DNA of 64,000 nucleotides. It comes from Elusimicrobium simillimum. Its GTDB lineage: Bacteria > Elusimicrobiota > Elusimicrobia > Elusimicrobiales > Elusimicrobiaceae. Shown here in pieces: positions 41,347 through 49,929 of this stretch. Position 1 is the first letter of the stretch. Each line of letters begins with the position of its first letter. The position numbers were made by a program, and so were the translations under genes. The stretch spans positions 620,001 through 684,000 of the forward strand of contig NZ_JBEVVA010000003.1 of the NCBI RefSeq assembly GCF_049639735.1, in the 5' to 3' direction. A model generated the notes under the pieces. That model ran no database searches. It had not been told where the DNA came from and saw nothing but the letters and a program-made list of their open reading frames with translations.

Positions 41347-43023
41347 TTACTTATTTTCTTTTTCTTCGGTTTTTATTATCGCGGTGGCTTTTTTAAGCGC
41401 GGTGTCTATAGTTCTGCATACAAACTCTTTGCCTAGCGTAAATACAAAGTTGTATTGCTTTAATGTTTGGTAAGGCTGGTTTTGCACTTCTGATAGTATC
41501 AGTTGTATATTATCGTGTTTACATCTTAAGTATATTTTGTTTAAAGCGTGGTAGGCGGTAGCGTCCATAGCGGGTACGGCGCGCATGCGCAGGATTAATA
41601 CTTTGCAGTCTTTAATCTGTTCAAGCGTTTCCAAAAATGTGTTTGTAGCGCCAAAAAAGAACGGGCCGTTAATTTCATATACGCGCACGTGGTCCGCGAT
41701 TTTCTTTTTGTCTATGTCAGACTTATCTTTCATTTCAACTTCTAAATCCTCGCCGTCCATAAGTGAAACATTGTAAACGTCGCTCATACGTTTCATAAAG
41801 AGTATCGCGGCCAGCACCATGCCTACTTCAATGGCTATTACAAGGTCTTTAACCACGGTAAGAGTGAATGTGGTAAGCAAAACAAGTACGTCGCTTTTTG
41901 GCGCTTTGAATAAAGTTACAAAGCTTCTCCACTCACTCATGCGGTATGCAACGGCAAATAATATCGCCGCCAGCGTGGCCATGGGTACCAGGCTGATGTA
42001 TGGCATAAACAACATCATAAATATAAAAATAAATATAGCGTGCGATATGCCGGCCACGGGTGTGCGGCCGCCGTTTTCCACGTTAGCCGTGGTGCGCGCG
42101 ATAGCGCCTGTGGCGGGTAAGCCGCCAAAAAGGGCCGAGGCCGTGTTTGCCACGCCTTGCGCTATAAGCTCCACGTTAGAGTTGTGGCGTTTGCCTATCA
42201 TGCCGTCGGACACAACGGCCGAAAGCAGCGATTCCACCGCCGCGAGTATAGCTATAATTATAGCCGGCTGTATTAAATTTTTAATCATTTCCCAGGAAAG
42301 TGATGGCAGCTGCGGGCGGGGTAAAGCGGCTTCTATCACGCCAAAGCGCGAGTAAATGGTTTCTACCTCCAACCCCGCGAATTTTACTATTAGTGTAGTT
42401 AGTAAAAGCGCGACCAAGGTGCCGGGCACGGCTTTCCATTTTTTAGGCCACAGCACTATTATGCCAAGCGCTAAAATACCTATGCCAAGCGTAGTAAGAT
42501 TTACATTATGCAAATTGCTGAAGTAGACGGACCATTTTGCAAAAAAATCAGATGGAACACTGGCTAAATTAAGCCCTAAAAAATCATTAATCTGCGTGGA
42601 AAATAGTACAACCGCTATACCGCTGGTAAAACCGGTTGTAACCGGGTACGGTACATATTTAATAAAGGTGCCCAAACGCAGCAGCCCCATTATTATAAGT
42701 ATTATGCCCGCCATTGCCGTAGCCGCTATAAGGCCGGCAGTGCCGTACTCTGCTATAATGCCCAGCACTATTATTACAAACGCCGCCGTAGGGCCGCCGA
42801 TTTGCACCCTGCTGCCGCCCAGAAGCGAGATAAAAAAGCCCGCCACAACGGCAGTGACAAGCCCCTTTTCCGGCGTAACGCCGCTGGCTATGGCAAGCGC
42901 AATTGAAAGCGGCAGCGCTATAAACGCCACCACCAGGCCCGCGCTGATATCCTTTAGCAGGCGTTTGGGTTTAAATTCTTCCGGATTACTTTTAATAAGA
43001 TTATAAAGTTTAGGTCTAAGCAT
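41347..43023 (-). CDS. SulP-family anion permease with STAS domain
   Basis: A 558-residue transporter. An N-terminal KRLLKDISAGLVVAFIALPLSIALAIASG (split: DISAGLVVAFIALPLS, GVTPEKGL), about 12-14 helices with GGSRVQIGGPTAAF, GFTSGIAVV, and NTASALFGGLPATGAIARTTAN, and a C-terminal cytoplasmic STAS domain (~455-545: VRVYEINGPFFFGATN ... VLILRMRAVPAMDATAYHAL). SulP proteins carry sulfate, bicarbonate or dicarboxylates; here it is undetermined. Confidence 0.94.
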   Translation of the reverse strand: MLRPKLYNLIKSNPEEFKPKRLLKDISAGLVVAFIALPLSIALAIASGVTPEKGLVTAVVAGFFISLLGGSRVQIGGPTAAFVIIVLGIIAEYGTAGLIAATAMAGIILIIMGLLRLGTFIKYVPYPVTTGFTSGIAVVLFSTQINDFLGLNLASVPSDFFAKWSVYFSNLHNVNLTTLGIGILALGIIVLWPKKWKAVPGTLVALLLTTLIVKFAGLEVETIYSRFGVIEAALPRPQLPSLSWEMIKNLIQPAIIIAILAAVESLLSAVVSDGMIGKRHNSNVELIAQGVANTASALFGGLPATGAIARTTANVENGGRTPVAGISHAIFIFIFMMLFMPYISLVPMATLAAILFAVAYRMSEWRSFVTLFKAPKSDVLVLLTTFTLTVVKDLVIAIEVGMVLAAILFMKRMSDVYNVSLMDGEDLEVEMKDKSDIDKKKIADHVRVYEINGPFFFGATNTFLETLEQIKDCKVLILRMRAVPAMDATAYHALNKIYLRCKHDNIQLILSEVQNQPYQTLKQYNFVFTLGKEFVCRTIDTALKKATAIIKTEEKENK

Positions 43024-43154
43024 ATACTAAATTATAGTAAATAGGTACGTTTTATGCTTGGGGGTGGGGATAACCTGTTTTTGCGTTTCACATTCTTTCA
43101 AAATACTGTGAATTCTACGTTTACAACGCTGCTGACAAATGGTACTGATAGCAA

Positions 43155-43186
43155 CAAAAAAGCCCGCGTATTACCGCGGGCTTTTT
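43155..43186 (-). terminator. Terminator of the Lys/Ala-rich gene
   Basis: AAAAAGCCCGCG/CGCGGGCTTTTT around TATTAC; T tract on the minus strand. Confidence 0.9.
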
Positions 43187-43201
43187 GGTTGTAAAATAAA
43201 T

Positions 43202-43672
43202 TTACTTTGTGACGTTTTTCCAAGCGTCAGCTTCATTTTTTAAAGCTTTTTTTGTATCTTTGCCGGCTTTTTTAGCGTTTGCTTTAGCGTCTTTAGCTTT
43301 TTTTTCTGCTTCAGCTTTTTTAGCTTTGTTGGCGGCTTCTGTTTCTTTAGCTTTTTTGTCTGCGTCCGCTTTTTGCTGTTTTAATTTGGCTTTGGCGTCA
43401 GCGTCGGCTGTTTTGGCCTTTGCTTTCTGGGCGTCGGCTTTAGCTTTTAAATCTGCTTTAGCTTTATCAGCGTCGGCTTTTTGCTTGGCGGATTTAGCTT
43501 CAGATTCTTTTTTAGAAGCTTCCATTTTCTTTTTGGCCGCGTCTTTGTCGGCGGAGATTGATTTTCTTGTGTTCTCAGAGGAAGCTTTTATGCTGTCTGA
43601 AAGTGTTGTCTGGGCAGCGGCTACTGTGGCTACCGCTGTTACTAAAACTAATGCTGCGATTAATTTTTTCAT
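43202..43672 (-). CDS. Secreted Lys/Ala-rich coiled-coil protein
   Basis: A 156-residue protein with a signal peptide ending VAAAQ (residue ~21), then almost only Lys, Ala, Asp and Glu in heptad-like runs (KQKADADKAKADLKAKAD, EAEKKAKDAKANAKKAG) and a short conserved-looking end (ALKNEADAWKNVT). It should form one long periplasmic helix of high positive charge. Similar tails occur in TolA-like and histone-H1-like proteins, but without a partner domain function is unknown. GAGAGG site upstream and strong terminator. Confidence 0.85.
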   Translation of the reverse strand: MKKLIAALVLVTAVATVAAAQTTLSDSIKASSENTRKSISADKDAAKKKMEASKKESEAKSAKQKADADKAKADLKAKADAQKAKAKTADADAKAKLKQQKADADKKAKETEAANKAKKAEAEKKAKDAKANAKKAGKDTKKALKNEADAWKNVTK

Positions 43673-43767
43673 GTACTATACCTCTCAATTTTAAAAGGGT
43701 CTAACCCCTTTTTTTATGATACTATTTATTAACGCAGTTGGATACATTTTTATTGCATGGGGTATTT

Positions 43768-45042
43768 ATGGAAAGAAAGAAACCTCTTATAAGGGGTTGG
43801 TTTATTATAGCGCTTGTATTGGCGGCTGTGGCTTTGGTGCATTATAAAGTAGTGTCGCCGTGTAAAGACGGGCAGAGCTGTAACCTTATATGTTATGAGA
43901 ACCTGGGCAAGCAAAATTACGAAAAAGCCGAAAAATACTGCAAACTTGCTATAAAAAAGGACCCTAAATTCACCTGGCCTTACAATAATATGTGTTCTAT
44001 AAAAACCTCGCAGGGTAAAATGACGGAGGCTATGGAATACTGCCAAAAAGCAATAGAAATTAACCCAAACTATGTTAATGCCTACACAAACCTGGGGAAC
44101 GCGCGGGAACATTTGGGGGATCATAGGGGGGCGATAGAGTCTTATAACCTGGCTTTGGACATTGACCCTAAGGACCAAAACGCGCTTTTTAACATTGGCG
44201 CGGCAAAGTCAAACAGCGGGGATTTTGACGGGGCCGTCGCCGCTTTTGAAAACCTGGCCCAAATAGCGCCAAAATACCGCAATTTGTACCGTTCTATGGG
44301 GAAAGCGCTGTATTATAGCGGGGACTACGCGGGGGCAATAATAAGTTTTAATAAAGAACTGGAACTTTACCCCAACCACACCGGCGCCGCCACTGACCTG
44401 GCTAATGTTTTTATGGCGGGCGGGGATTTTGAAGAGGCGTGCGAAATTTACAAAAAATACACCAAATATCCCTGTGATTTTCCCAATTATATGGCAAAAA
44501 GGGAGGGTGAATTACACAAAGAAATAGAAGAAAACAACAAAAAATACCTGCCTTTAGGTTTGCCATATTTTGAACTGGCGGATTTAAAATTTAGAATTAA
44601 TGATTTTAGCGGTGTTATCAAAAATTTAGATGAAGCGTTAAAAATTACCAGAAACCACGAGTATTATAATAACCGCGCCTGGGCCAAAGTAAAAATGGGC
44701 CATTTTAAAGCCGCGCTTAAAGACGGGTTGATAGCCATCCAGCTTGCCCCCGCCGACGATAATATCGGCCATATATACGACACCGTCGCCGTGGCAAATT
44801 ATGGCATGGGGGACTATAACACCGCGCTTACTTACCACGACAAAGCCCTGGCCGCCAACCCGGGCGACGCCGAAATTTTAAAAGCCCGCGCCGCCACCAG
44901 GGCCGCCATGGGCAATTATGATGGCGCGCAAGCCGATATCAGCAAAATTAACGACATGCGCAGCAGCGCCCAGCGCGGCCACAAACAACGCCGCCAGCAA
45001 GACTTCGCGCTGTTTTTAAGAAAACTTTTTACAGGCTTTTAA
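43768..45042 (+). CDS. Membrane-anchored TPR protein
   Basis: A 424-residue protein with a single N-terminal helix (RGWFIIALVLAAVALVHY) and about ten TPR units, clearest in YNNMCSIKTSQGKMTEAMEYCQKAIEINPNY-type repeats (AIEINPNYVNAYTNLGNA, ALDIDPKDQNALFNIGAA, ELELYPNHTGAATDLAN). Many Cys (CKDGQSCNLICYENLG) lie just after the helix, so disulfides in the periplasm are likely. It is a protein-interaction scaffold with no known partner. The start at 43768 follows GGGG 7 bases upstream. Confidence 0.87.
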   Translation: MERKKPLIRGWFIIALVLAAVALVHYKVVSPCKDGQSCNLICYENLGKQNYEKAEKYCKLAIKKDPKFTWPYNNMCSIKTSQGKMTEAMEYCQKAIEINPNYVNAYTNLGNAREHLGDHRGAIESYNLALDIDPKDQNALFNIGAAKSNSGDFDGAVAAFENLAQIAPKYRNLYRSMGKALYYSGDYAGAIISFNKELELYPNHTGAATDLANVFMAGGDFEEACEIYKKYTKYPCDFPNYMAKREGELHKEIEENNKKYLPLGLPYFELADLKFRINDFSGVIKNLDEALKITRNHEYYNNRAWAKVKMGHFKAALKDGLIAIQLAPADDNIGHIYDTVAVANYGMGDYNTALTYHDKALAANPGDAEILKARAATRAAMGNYDGAQADISKINDMRSSAQRGHKQRRQQDFALFLRKLFTGF

Positions 45043-45097
45043 CGTCTGAGAATTTTATTTTTTAAAAAATTGTTGTATAATATATAAGTAGTTTGAA

Positions 45098-45170
45098 GGG
45101 CCCGTAGCTCAGCTGGGAGAGCGCCTGCATGGCATGCAGGAGGTCATCGGTTCGATCCCGTTCGGGTCCA
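45098..45170 (+). tRNA. tRNA-Ala (GGC)
   Basis: Acceptor GGGCCCG/CGGGTCC contains the G3-U70 pair that defines alanine identity. Anticodon stem CCTGC/GCAGG with loop ATGGCAT gives GGC. D arm TAGCTCAGCTGGGAGAGC, T arm TCGG-TTCGATC-CCGT. Discriminator A, no CCA. TATAAT at 45076-45081 is the likely -10 box. Confidence 0.96.
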
Positions 45171-45198
45171 CTTTTTTTTAATTTTAATTAGACAGATT

Positions 45199-45225
45199 AA
45201 GCCGCACCCTTGTGGTGCGGCTTTT
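45199..45225 (+). terminator. Terminator of tRNA-Ala, merged with the next promoter
   Basis: AAGCCGCACC/GGTGCGGCTT with a CTTGT loop and a short TTTT whose last T begins TATAAT (45225-45230), the -10 box of the following permease. Confidence 0.8.
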
Positions 45226-45235
45226 ATAATAATAT

Positions 45236-46111
45236 ATGTCACCTTATCTTTACGCTTTAGCGTCTAACTTTTGTTTTGGCCTGGGCGCCCAGGTTTTTAC
45301 CAAGTTCTCCCGTATGATGTCGCCTGTATGGATGACAGTGTTTAAGGGCGCGGCGGCGTTTGTATTTTTTGGCGCGGCCATACTTTTAACGGGCGGATTC
45401 CACGCCATAGAACTGCGCTACATGCTTACCTTTATGCTCTCGGGCTTTTTGGCTTTTGGCTTTGGCGACATGCTTATGTTAAAGGCGTTTGCCGACATGG
45501 GCCCCGGCCGCACAATGATGTTGTTTGCCTTCCAGCCCCTTATACTTGGCGTTATGAGTTACTTTTTATTCGGGCAAACCGTAAACGCCGTTAAGTTTGT
45601 CAGCATAATATTTTTTATAATATGTATGTTTGTTTTCGCGCTGGAAAGCTACAGGAGACACGGGCACTGGAGTTTGCTTTCTATGTTAATAGCGTTCGGC
45701 GCTATGTTTATGGACGCTGTGGGCATTTTAATAACCCGCTACTCCTTTGACGGGTCCAACGCTTTACCCATGGAGGGTAACTTTTACCGCACGGCTGGCG
45801 CACTTGTAAGTTTTATTATTGTATGCAGTATTTTTAAAGTAAACTTTTTTAAGAAGTTAAAATCCATGACAGGCAAGCAGTTCAGTCTTGCCGGTGCAGG
45901 CTGCTTTGTAGGCACATTTTTATGCCTTTTATTTTATTTGACGGCTATTAAAACGGGGCATTTGGCGTCGTTATCATCCATAGCGTTAACAGGCGTTTTA
46001 TTCGCCGCGTTTTTTGAATGTTTGTTCGAGCGCAAACTGCCGTCAAAATATTTTATGGTCGCCGCAGTGTTTTTTGCTATGGGAATGTATCTACTATTAG
46101 GATATAATTAA
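45236..46111 (+). CDS. EamA/DMT-family permease
   Basis: A 291-residue inner-membrane protein with ten helices in two EamA repeats: helices begin ALASNFCFGLGAQVFTKFSR and, in the second half, SLLSMLIAFGAMFMDAVGILITR. AFADMGPGRTMMLFAFQPLILGVMSYFLFGQ (split around PLILGVMSYFLFGQ) is the repeat end motif. Likely exports or imports a metabolite; substrate unknown. ATG is 5 bases after TATAAT and there is no ribosome site, so it should be leaderless. ispH follows 2 bases after the stop. Confidence 0.88.
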   Translation: MSPYLYALASNFCFGLGAQVFTKFSRMMSPVWMTVFKGAAAFVFFGAAILLTGGFHAIELRYMLTFMLSGFLAFGFGDMLMLKAFADMGPGRTMMLFAFQPLILGVMSYFLFGQTVNAVKFVSIIFFIICMFVFALESYRRHGHWSLLSMLIAFGAMFMDAVGILITRYSFDGSNALPMEGNFYRTAGALVSFIIVCSIFKVNFFKKLKSMTGKQFSLAGAGCFVGTFLCLLFYLTAIKTGHLASLSSIALTGVLFAAFFECLFERKLPSKYFMVAAVFFAMGMYLLLGYN

Positions 46112-46113
46112 GT

Positions 46114-47802
46114 ATGACTGAAAAAGACTACGGTGTTACGGTTGCCAAATCCGCCGGGTTCTGCCCGGGGGTTAAAAAGGCTATAGATAAAGTGCTTGAA
46201 CTGGAAAGCTCCGGCAAAAAACCTATCTATACGCTCGGCCCGTTAATACACAATAAGCAGGTTATAGAAACACTTGAAGCCAAAGGCATAACATCTATAG
46301 ACAAACTTACGGAAATCAAAGACCCCGCCGGTGTGCTTGTCATACGCGCGCACGGTATCACGCCAAAATTTCAGCAGGAAGTTGTGGCGACAGGCCACGA
46401 AGTGGTGGACGCCACCTGCCCGCTTGTAAAACACGTGCACAATATTATTTCTAAATACGCAGACCAGGGGTACACCACCGTTATTATAGGCGACGGCGGC
46501 CACGCCGAGGTTATAGGCCTGCAGGGTTACACCCAAGGCCGCGGCTACGTTGTAGCTAACGAGGCCGAGGCCAACGCCTTGCCGCAAATGGACAAGGTTA
46601 ATATCGTTGCCCAAACCACTCAAAAGGAAGAATCTTTTTACAAAATAGCTGAAATTATTAAAACAAAAGCGGCTGAGGCCGTTGTGTCTAACACCATTTG
46701 CGAGCCTACCAAACAAAGACAAAACGAAACTATGGCCTTGGCCAAAAATGCTGATATGGTGATAGTGGTGGGGGGCAAAAACTCGGCCAATACGGCCCGC
46801 TTGGCTTTGCTGTGTTCTGAGCTGGCGCCAAAAGTTTTGCATGTTGAAACGCAAAAAGATTTAGAGGGTGAAGATATTATCAGCCCCAAAAAAATTTTTA
46901 TTACAGCCGGCGCGTCTACGCCCAACTGGGTTATAGACAAAGTTACCGCCGCCGTAAAAGACGCCAGACGCAAACGCAGCGTTGTGGGCATACTTGGCAC
47001 GCTGTGGGCGTTTGTTATTAACAGCTCTTTATATACCGCTTTTGCGGCGTTGGCGCTTACTTATGTTTGTATGAAATTGCAGGGCGTGCGCTTTAACCCC
47101 GCTTTGCTGGCTTTATCATGGCTGTTTGTTTTTAGTTTAACCGTTATTAACAGGGGCGTAAGCAAAGGTAAAGAAGTTGAAAAGAGGATGCCTGTTATAA
47201 TTGGCGTAGCGGCCGGCGTAGCGGCCATGAGCATAGCTTTTACGCTTAGCATGCCTATATTTTGGGCTACATTATTTTTCTGGTTTTCCGGCATTGTTTA
47301 CCCGTTCAGGTATATGTTACAGGTTAAACGTTTTACCTCTATCCCAGCCACTAAAGATATTTTTACCGCGCTTGGCTGGGCGTTTGTATGCGCCTATTTG
47401 CCCGCTGTTGTGCACGGTATAGCTTTTACCAAGGCCAACTATTTGGCGGTTTTTTACGCGGCTATGCTGGTGTTTATGCGTTCGGTTATACTTGGCATAG
47501 GCGCGGCGCATAAAGATATTATGATAGGGCGCGAGAGTTTTTACAAAGCGTTCGGCCTTAATATTACCAGAATCGCTATTACCGCCGTTATAGTAATTGT
47601 AAACGGTGTGCTTATATCGCTTATAGCAATGGGCTGGAAGGTTAAGCTTGTAAGCATGCTTCTTTTGAGTAATGTTTATATAATATGTATAGCGGTATAT
47701 TATTACCGCCAACGCAAACCCAGAAACGTAATGGAGGAAACACTGGTAGACGGCCAATTTTTTATAATGGCTGTATTAAGTTTTTTAGCCAGGTTTATAT
47801 AA
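46114..47802 (+). CDS. ispH: HMBPP reductase (IspH) fused to a UbiA-like membrane domain
   Basis: A 562-residue fusion. Residues 1-285 are a complete IspH, the last step of the MEP pathway: [4Fe-4S] Cys17 (GFCPGVKKA), Cys102 (DATCPLVKHVH) and Cys196 (TICEPTKQRQ), His46, His80, and GGHAEVIG with the proton-donating Glu132. Residues ~290-562 hold eight or so helices with FWFSGIVYPFRYMLQVKRFTSIPATKDI (split: YPFRYMLQ, SIPATKDIFTALGWAFV) and LGIGAAHKDIMIGRESF, resembling UbiA prenyltransferases but without both DxxxD motifs. Free-standing IspH is about 280-320 residues. pfkA begins 2 bases later. Confidence 0.9.
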   Translation: MTEKDYGVTVAKSAGFCPGVKKAIDKVLELESSGKKPIYTLGPLIHNKQVIETLEAKGITSIDKLTEIKDPAGVLVIRAHGITPKFQQEVVATGHEVVDATCPLVKHVHNIISKYADQGYTTVIIGDGGHAEVIGLQGYTQGRGYVVANEAEANALPQMDKVNIVAQTTQKEESFYKIAEIIKTKAAEAVVSNTICEPTKQRQNETMALAKNADMVIVVGGKNSANTARLALLCSELAPKVLHVETQKDLEGEDIISPKKIFITAGASTPNWVIDKVTAAVKDARRKRSVVGILGTLWAFVINSSLYTAFAALALTYVCMKLQGVRFNPALLALSWLFVFSLTVINRGVSKGKEVEKRMPVIIGVAAGVAAMSIAFTLSMPIFWATLFFWFSGIVYPFRYMLQVKRFTSIPATKDIFTALGWAFVCAYLPAVVHGIAFTKANYLAVFYAAMLVFMRSVILGIGAAHKDIMIGRESFYKAFGLNITRIAITAVIVIVNGVLISLIAMGWKVKLVSMLLLSNVYIICIAVYYYRQRKPRNVMEETLVDGQFFIMAVLSFLARFI

Positions 47803-47803
47803 T

Positions 47804-48910
47804 ATGACAAAAAAAATTAGAAAAATAGGTATTTTAACGGCAGGCGGGGACTGCCCTGGGCTTAACGCCGTTGTACGCGCGGTTTCTAAAAACGCCTTAA
47901 GAAACGGTATAGAAGTAGTAGGTTTTAAAAATGGTTTTGACGGGGTAGTAAAAAACGAAACCATGCCTATAGATAATGATATTGTGTCGGGCATATTAAC
48001 GCTGGGCGGCACCATACTTGGCACCAGCAATATAGCCAACCCTTTTAACTATACGCTTGCGCCTTACGGTTCACCCGAGAAACCGGCCGATATGTCAAGC
48101 GTGGCCATGCATAACGTTGAAAAAAATAAAGTTGACGCCCTTGTAACCATTGGCGGCGACGGCACGCTCAGCATGTCACAGCGTTTTGTGGAAATGGGGC
48201 TGCCCGTAGTAGGCGTACCCAAAACTATTGATAACGACCTTTCCGCCACAGACCAGACTTTTGGTTTTGACTCCGCCCTAGCCATAGCTACCGAGGCAGT
48301 TGACAGAATACATACCACCGCCCAATCGCACCACCGTGTTATGATTATAGAGACCATGGGCCGCTACGCGGGCTGGTTAGCTTTGCGCGCGGGTATAGCG
48401 GGCGGCGGCGATATTATTTTAATACCTGAAATACCGTATAACATGGACGTTATTATAGAAGCTATTGAAGAAAGACGCTCAAGAGGCAGAAACTTTAGCA
48501 TAATCGTAGCCTCCGAGGGAGCCAAAAATGAAAAAGGCGAAATGACTATAGCCAAAACTATAGCCGGCTCTACAGACGCTATAAGACTGGGCGGCGTAAG
48601 CCAGGTTATAAGCAATACTATTGAGGATATAACCAAAATAGAATCACGTGTTTGTATTTTGGGCCACGTACAGCGCGGCGGCACGCCCACGGCGTATGAC
48701 CGCTGGTTGTCCACCAGGTACGGCGCAAAGGCGCTTGACCTTATTTTAGAAGGCAAACACGCTAACATGGTTTCATTACAAGGCACAGAAATTAAAGACG
48801 TACTTATTAAAGACGCGGTTTCCAAACTTAAATTGGTTGACCCGCGCGGGCAAGAAGTAACCGCCGCATTAGAAATAGGCACCAGCTTCGGCTCTACAGA
48901 AATAAAATAA
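47804..48910 (+). CDS. pfkA: 6-phosphofructokinase (group III type)
   Basis: A 368-residue phosphofructokinase. GILTAGGDCPGLNAVVRA (phosphate loop), VTIGGDGTLSMS (Gly at the position equal to E. coli 104, favouring ATP), PKTIDNDLSATDQTFGFDSA (Lys at position 124, a group III mark shared with PPi enzymes), ETMGRYAGWLA, and GHVQRGGTPTAYDR. Gly104/Lys124 is typical of ATP-using members of the mixed group. The stop of ispH is 1 base away. Confidence 0.93.
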   Translation: MTKKIRKIGILTAGGDCPGLNAVVRAVSKNALRNGIEVVGFKNGFDGVVKNETMPIDNDIVSGILTLGGTILGTSNIANPFNYTLAPYGSPEKPADMSSVAMHNVEKNKVDALVTIGGDGTLSMSQRFVEMGLPVVGVPKTIDNDLSATDQTFGFDSALAIATEAVDRIHTTAQSHHRVMIIETMGRYAGWLALRAGIAGGGDIILIPEIPYNMDVIIEAIEERRSRGRNFSIIVASEGAKNEKGEMTIAKTIAGSTDAIRLGGVSQVISNTIEDITKIESRVCILGHVQRGGTPTAYDRWLSTRYGAKALDLILEGKHANMVSLQGTEIKDVLIKDAVSKLKLVDPRGQEVTAALEIGTSFGSTEIK

Positions 48911-48926
48911 ATTAAGAGGTAATATA

Positions 48927-49679
48927 ATGGCAGACAATTTGGAATTGGTATACGGCGTACACGCTGTAACAGAAGTTTTAAGAAGCAAAAAAAGGCGTGT
49001 TGTACAGGTTTACGTACTTGACGGCAAAGCCGGGCACAAGGGCGTGGAGCTGGCCATAGTTTTAGCCAAAAGGGCCAATGTAAAAATTGACCGTATGGAC
49101 ACCAAACAAATGGACGCCATTACCAAAAAAGCTAACCACCAGGGTATTATAGCCAGGGTAGAGCCCGTTAAAATTATGCGCCTGACCAGCGCCATATCAG
49201 AAGCGCGCGACAATAAAAAAGAACTTTGGCTGGCTATAGACGAAATGACCGACCCGCAGAACCTGGGCGCCATTATCCGCAGCGCGGCCTGCCTGGGCTT
49301 TAGCACAATTTTACTGCCCGCCAGGCGCACCGTTGGCCTTAACGCCACCGTATATAAAGTAGCCAGCGGCGCGGTTGAAAAGGTAAAAATAGTAGAAGTT
49401 GCCAACCTTAACACAGCTTTACTTGACCTGCAGGACGAAGGATTCTGGGTATACGGCGCCGATATGGAAGGAAAAGCGCTGCCTAAGGTTGACTATTCCT
49501 ACCCCGCAGTGCTTGTTATAGGCGCGGAAGGTACGGGGTTAAGAGCGAAAACATTGGAGCACTGCGACGAGGTTGTAAGCATACCGCAGGCGGGTGACAG
49601 TGTGGACAGCTTAAACGCCGCCAGCGCGGCCTCTATCATAATGTATGATATGTTCTCCAAAGCGTATTTTAAAAAATAA
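48927..49679 (+). CDS. rlmB: 23S rRNA 2'-O-methyltransferase RlmB-like (SpoU/TrmH family)
   Basis: A 250-residue SPOUT methyltransferase. The N-terminal substrate domain (VYGVHAVTEVLRSKKRRV ... KKANHQGIIARVEP) and the knotted catalytic domain with motif 1 DPQNLGAIIRSAACLGF (Asn and Arg), motif 2 LVIGAEGTGLR and motif 3 VSIPQAGDSVDSLNAASAASI (split) are intact. Targets G2251 in E. coli; a TrmH-family relative with other specificity is possible. AAGAGG site 6 bases upstream. Confidence 0.93.
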   Translation: MADNLELVYGVHAVTEVLRSKKRRVVQVYVLDGKAGHKGVELAIVLAKRANVKIDRMDTKQMDAITKKANHQGIIARVEPVKIMRLTSAISEARDNKKELWLAIDEMTDPQNLGAIIRSAACLGFSTILLPARRTVGLNATVYKVASGAVEKVKIVEVANLNTALLDLQDEGFWVYGADMEGKALPKVDYSYPAVLVIGAEGTGLRAKTLEHCDEVVSIPQAGDSVDSLNAASAASIIMYDMFSKAYFKK

Positions 49680-49685
49680 ATTTTT

Positions 49686-49862
49686 TACCTCTCCCTCTTA
49701 GGGGATAGCGTAGCATGCAGATATCAAGCTGTAGAGGTCGAGATGAGCGTAGCGAATCCGGGTGAGGGTGATATGGATTTTATTAATAAGGGCACTTGTT
49801 TTACAACAACTATATATTTGTGTATATCACCCTCACCCATCCTCTCCCCTAAGAGGGAGAGG
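49686..49862. repeat. CCCTC-type palindromic repeat, copy 6, with the decamer in its loop
   Basis: CTCTCCCTCTTAGGGGATAG at the left pairs with CCTCTCCCCTAAGAGGGAGAG at the right; GGGTGAGGGTGATAT (49760-49774) pairs with ATATCACCCTCACCC (49826-49840). TATTAATAAG (49781-49790) lies in the loop. The left half carries an insert (AGCGTAGCATGCAGATATC ... GAGCGTAGCGAATCCGGG) shared with copies at 18943-19178 and 34224-34373. No gene lies in 49680-49929. Confidence 0.85.
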
Positions 49863-49929
49863 GGAACAGCATATTTATTTGGACAAGACTAAATGTTATA
49901 ATGAAATATATCCCATTTTAAGGACTTAT

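Noticed and set aside
43209..43694. Plus-strand frame of 161 codons
   Set aside because: Exact antisense of the Lys/Ala-rich gene, which has a signal peptide, a ribosome site and a terminator; the Phe/Ala/Ser-rich antisense is its mirror.
49762..49929. A 56-codon N-terminal extension of Smc
   Set aside because: It reads through a palindromic repeat and adds residues before the conserved N-terminus (YLKAIEIIGFKSFAD); an AAGGAC site supports the start at 49930.
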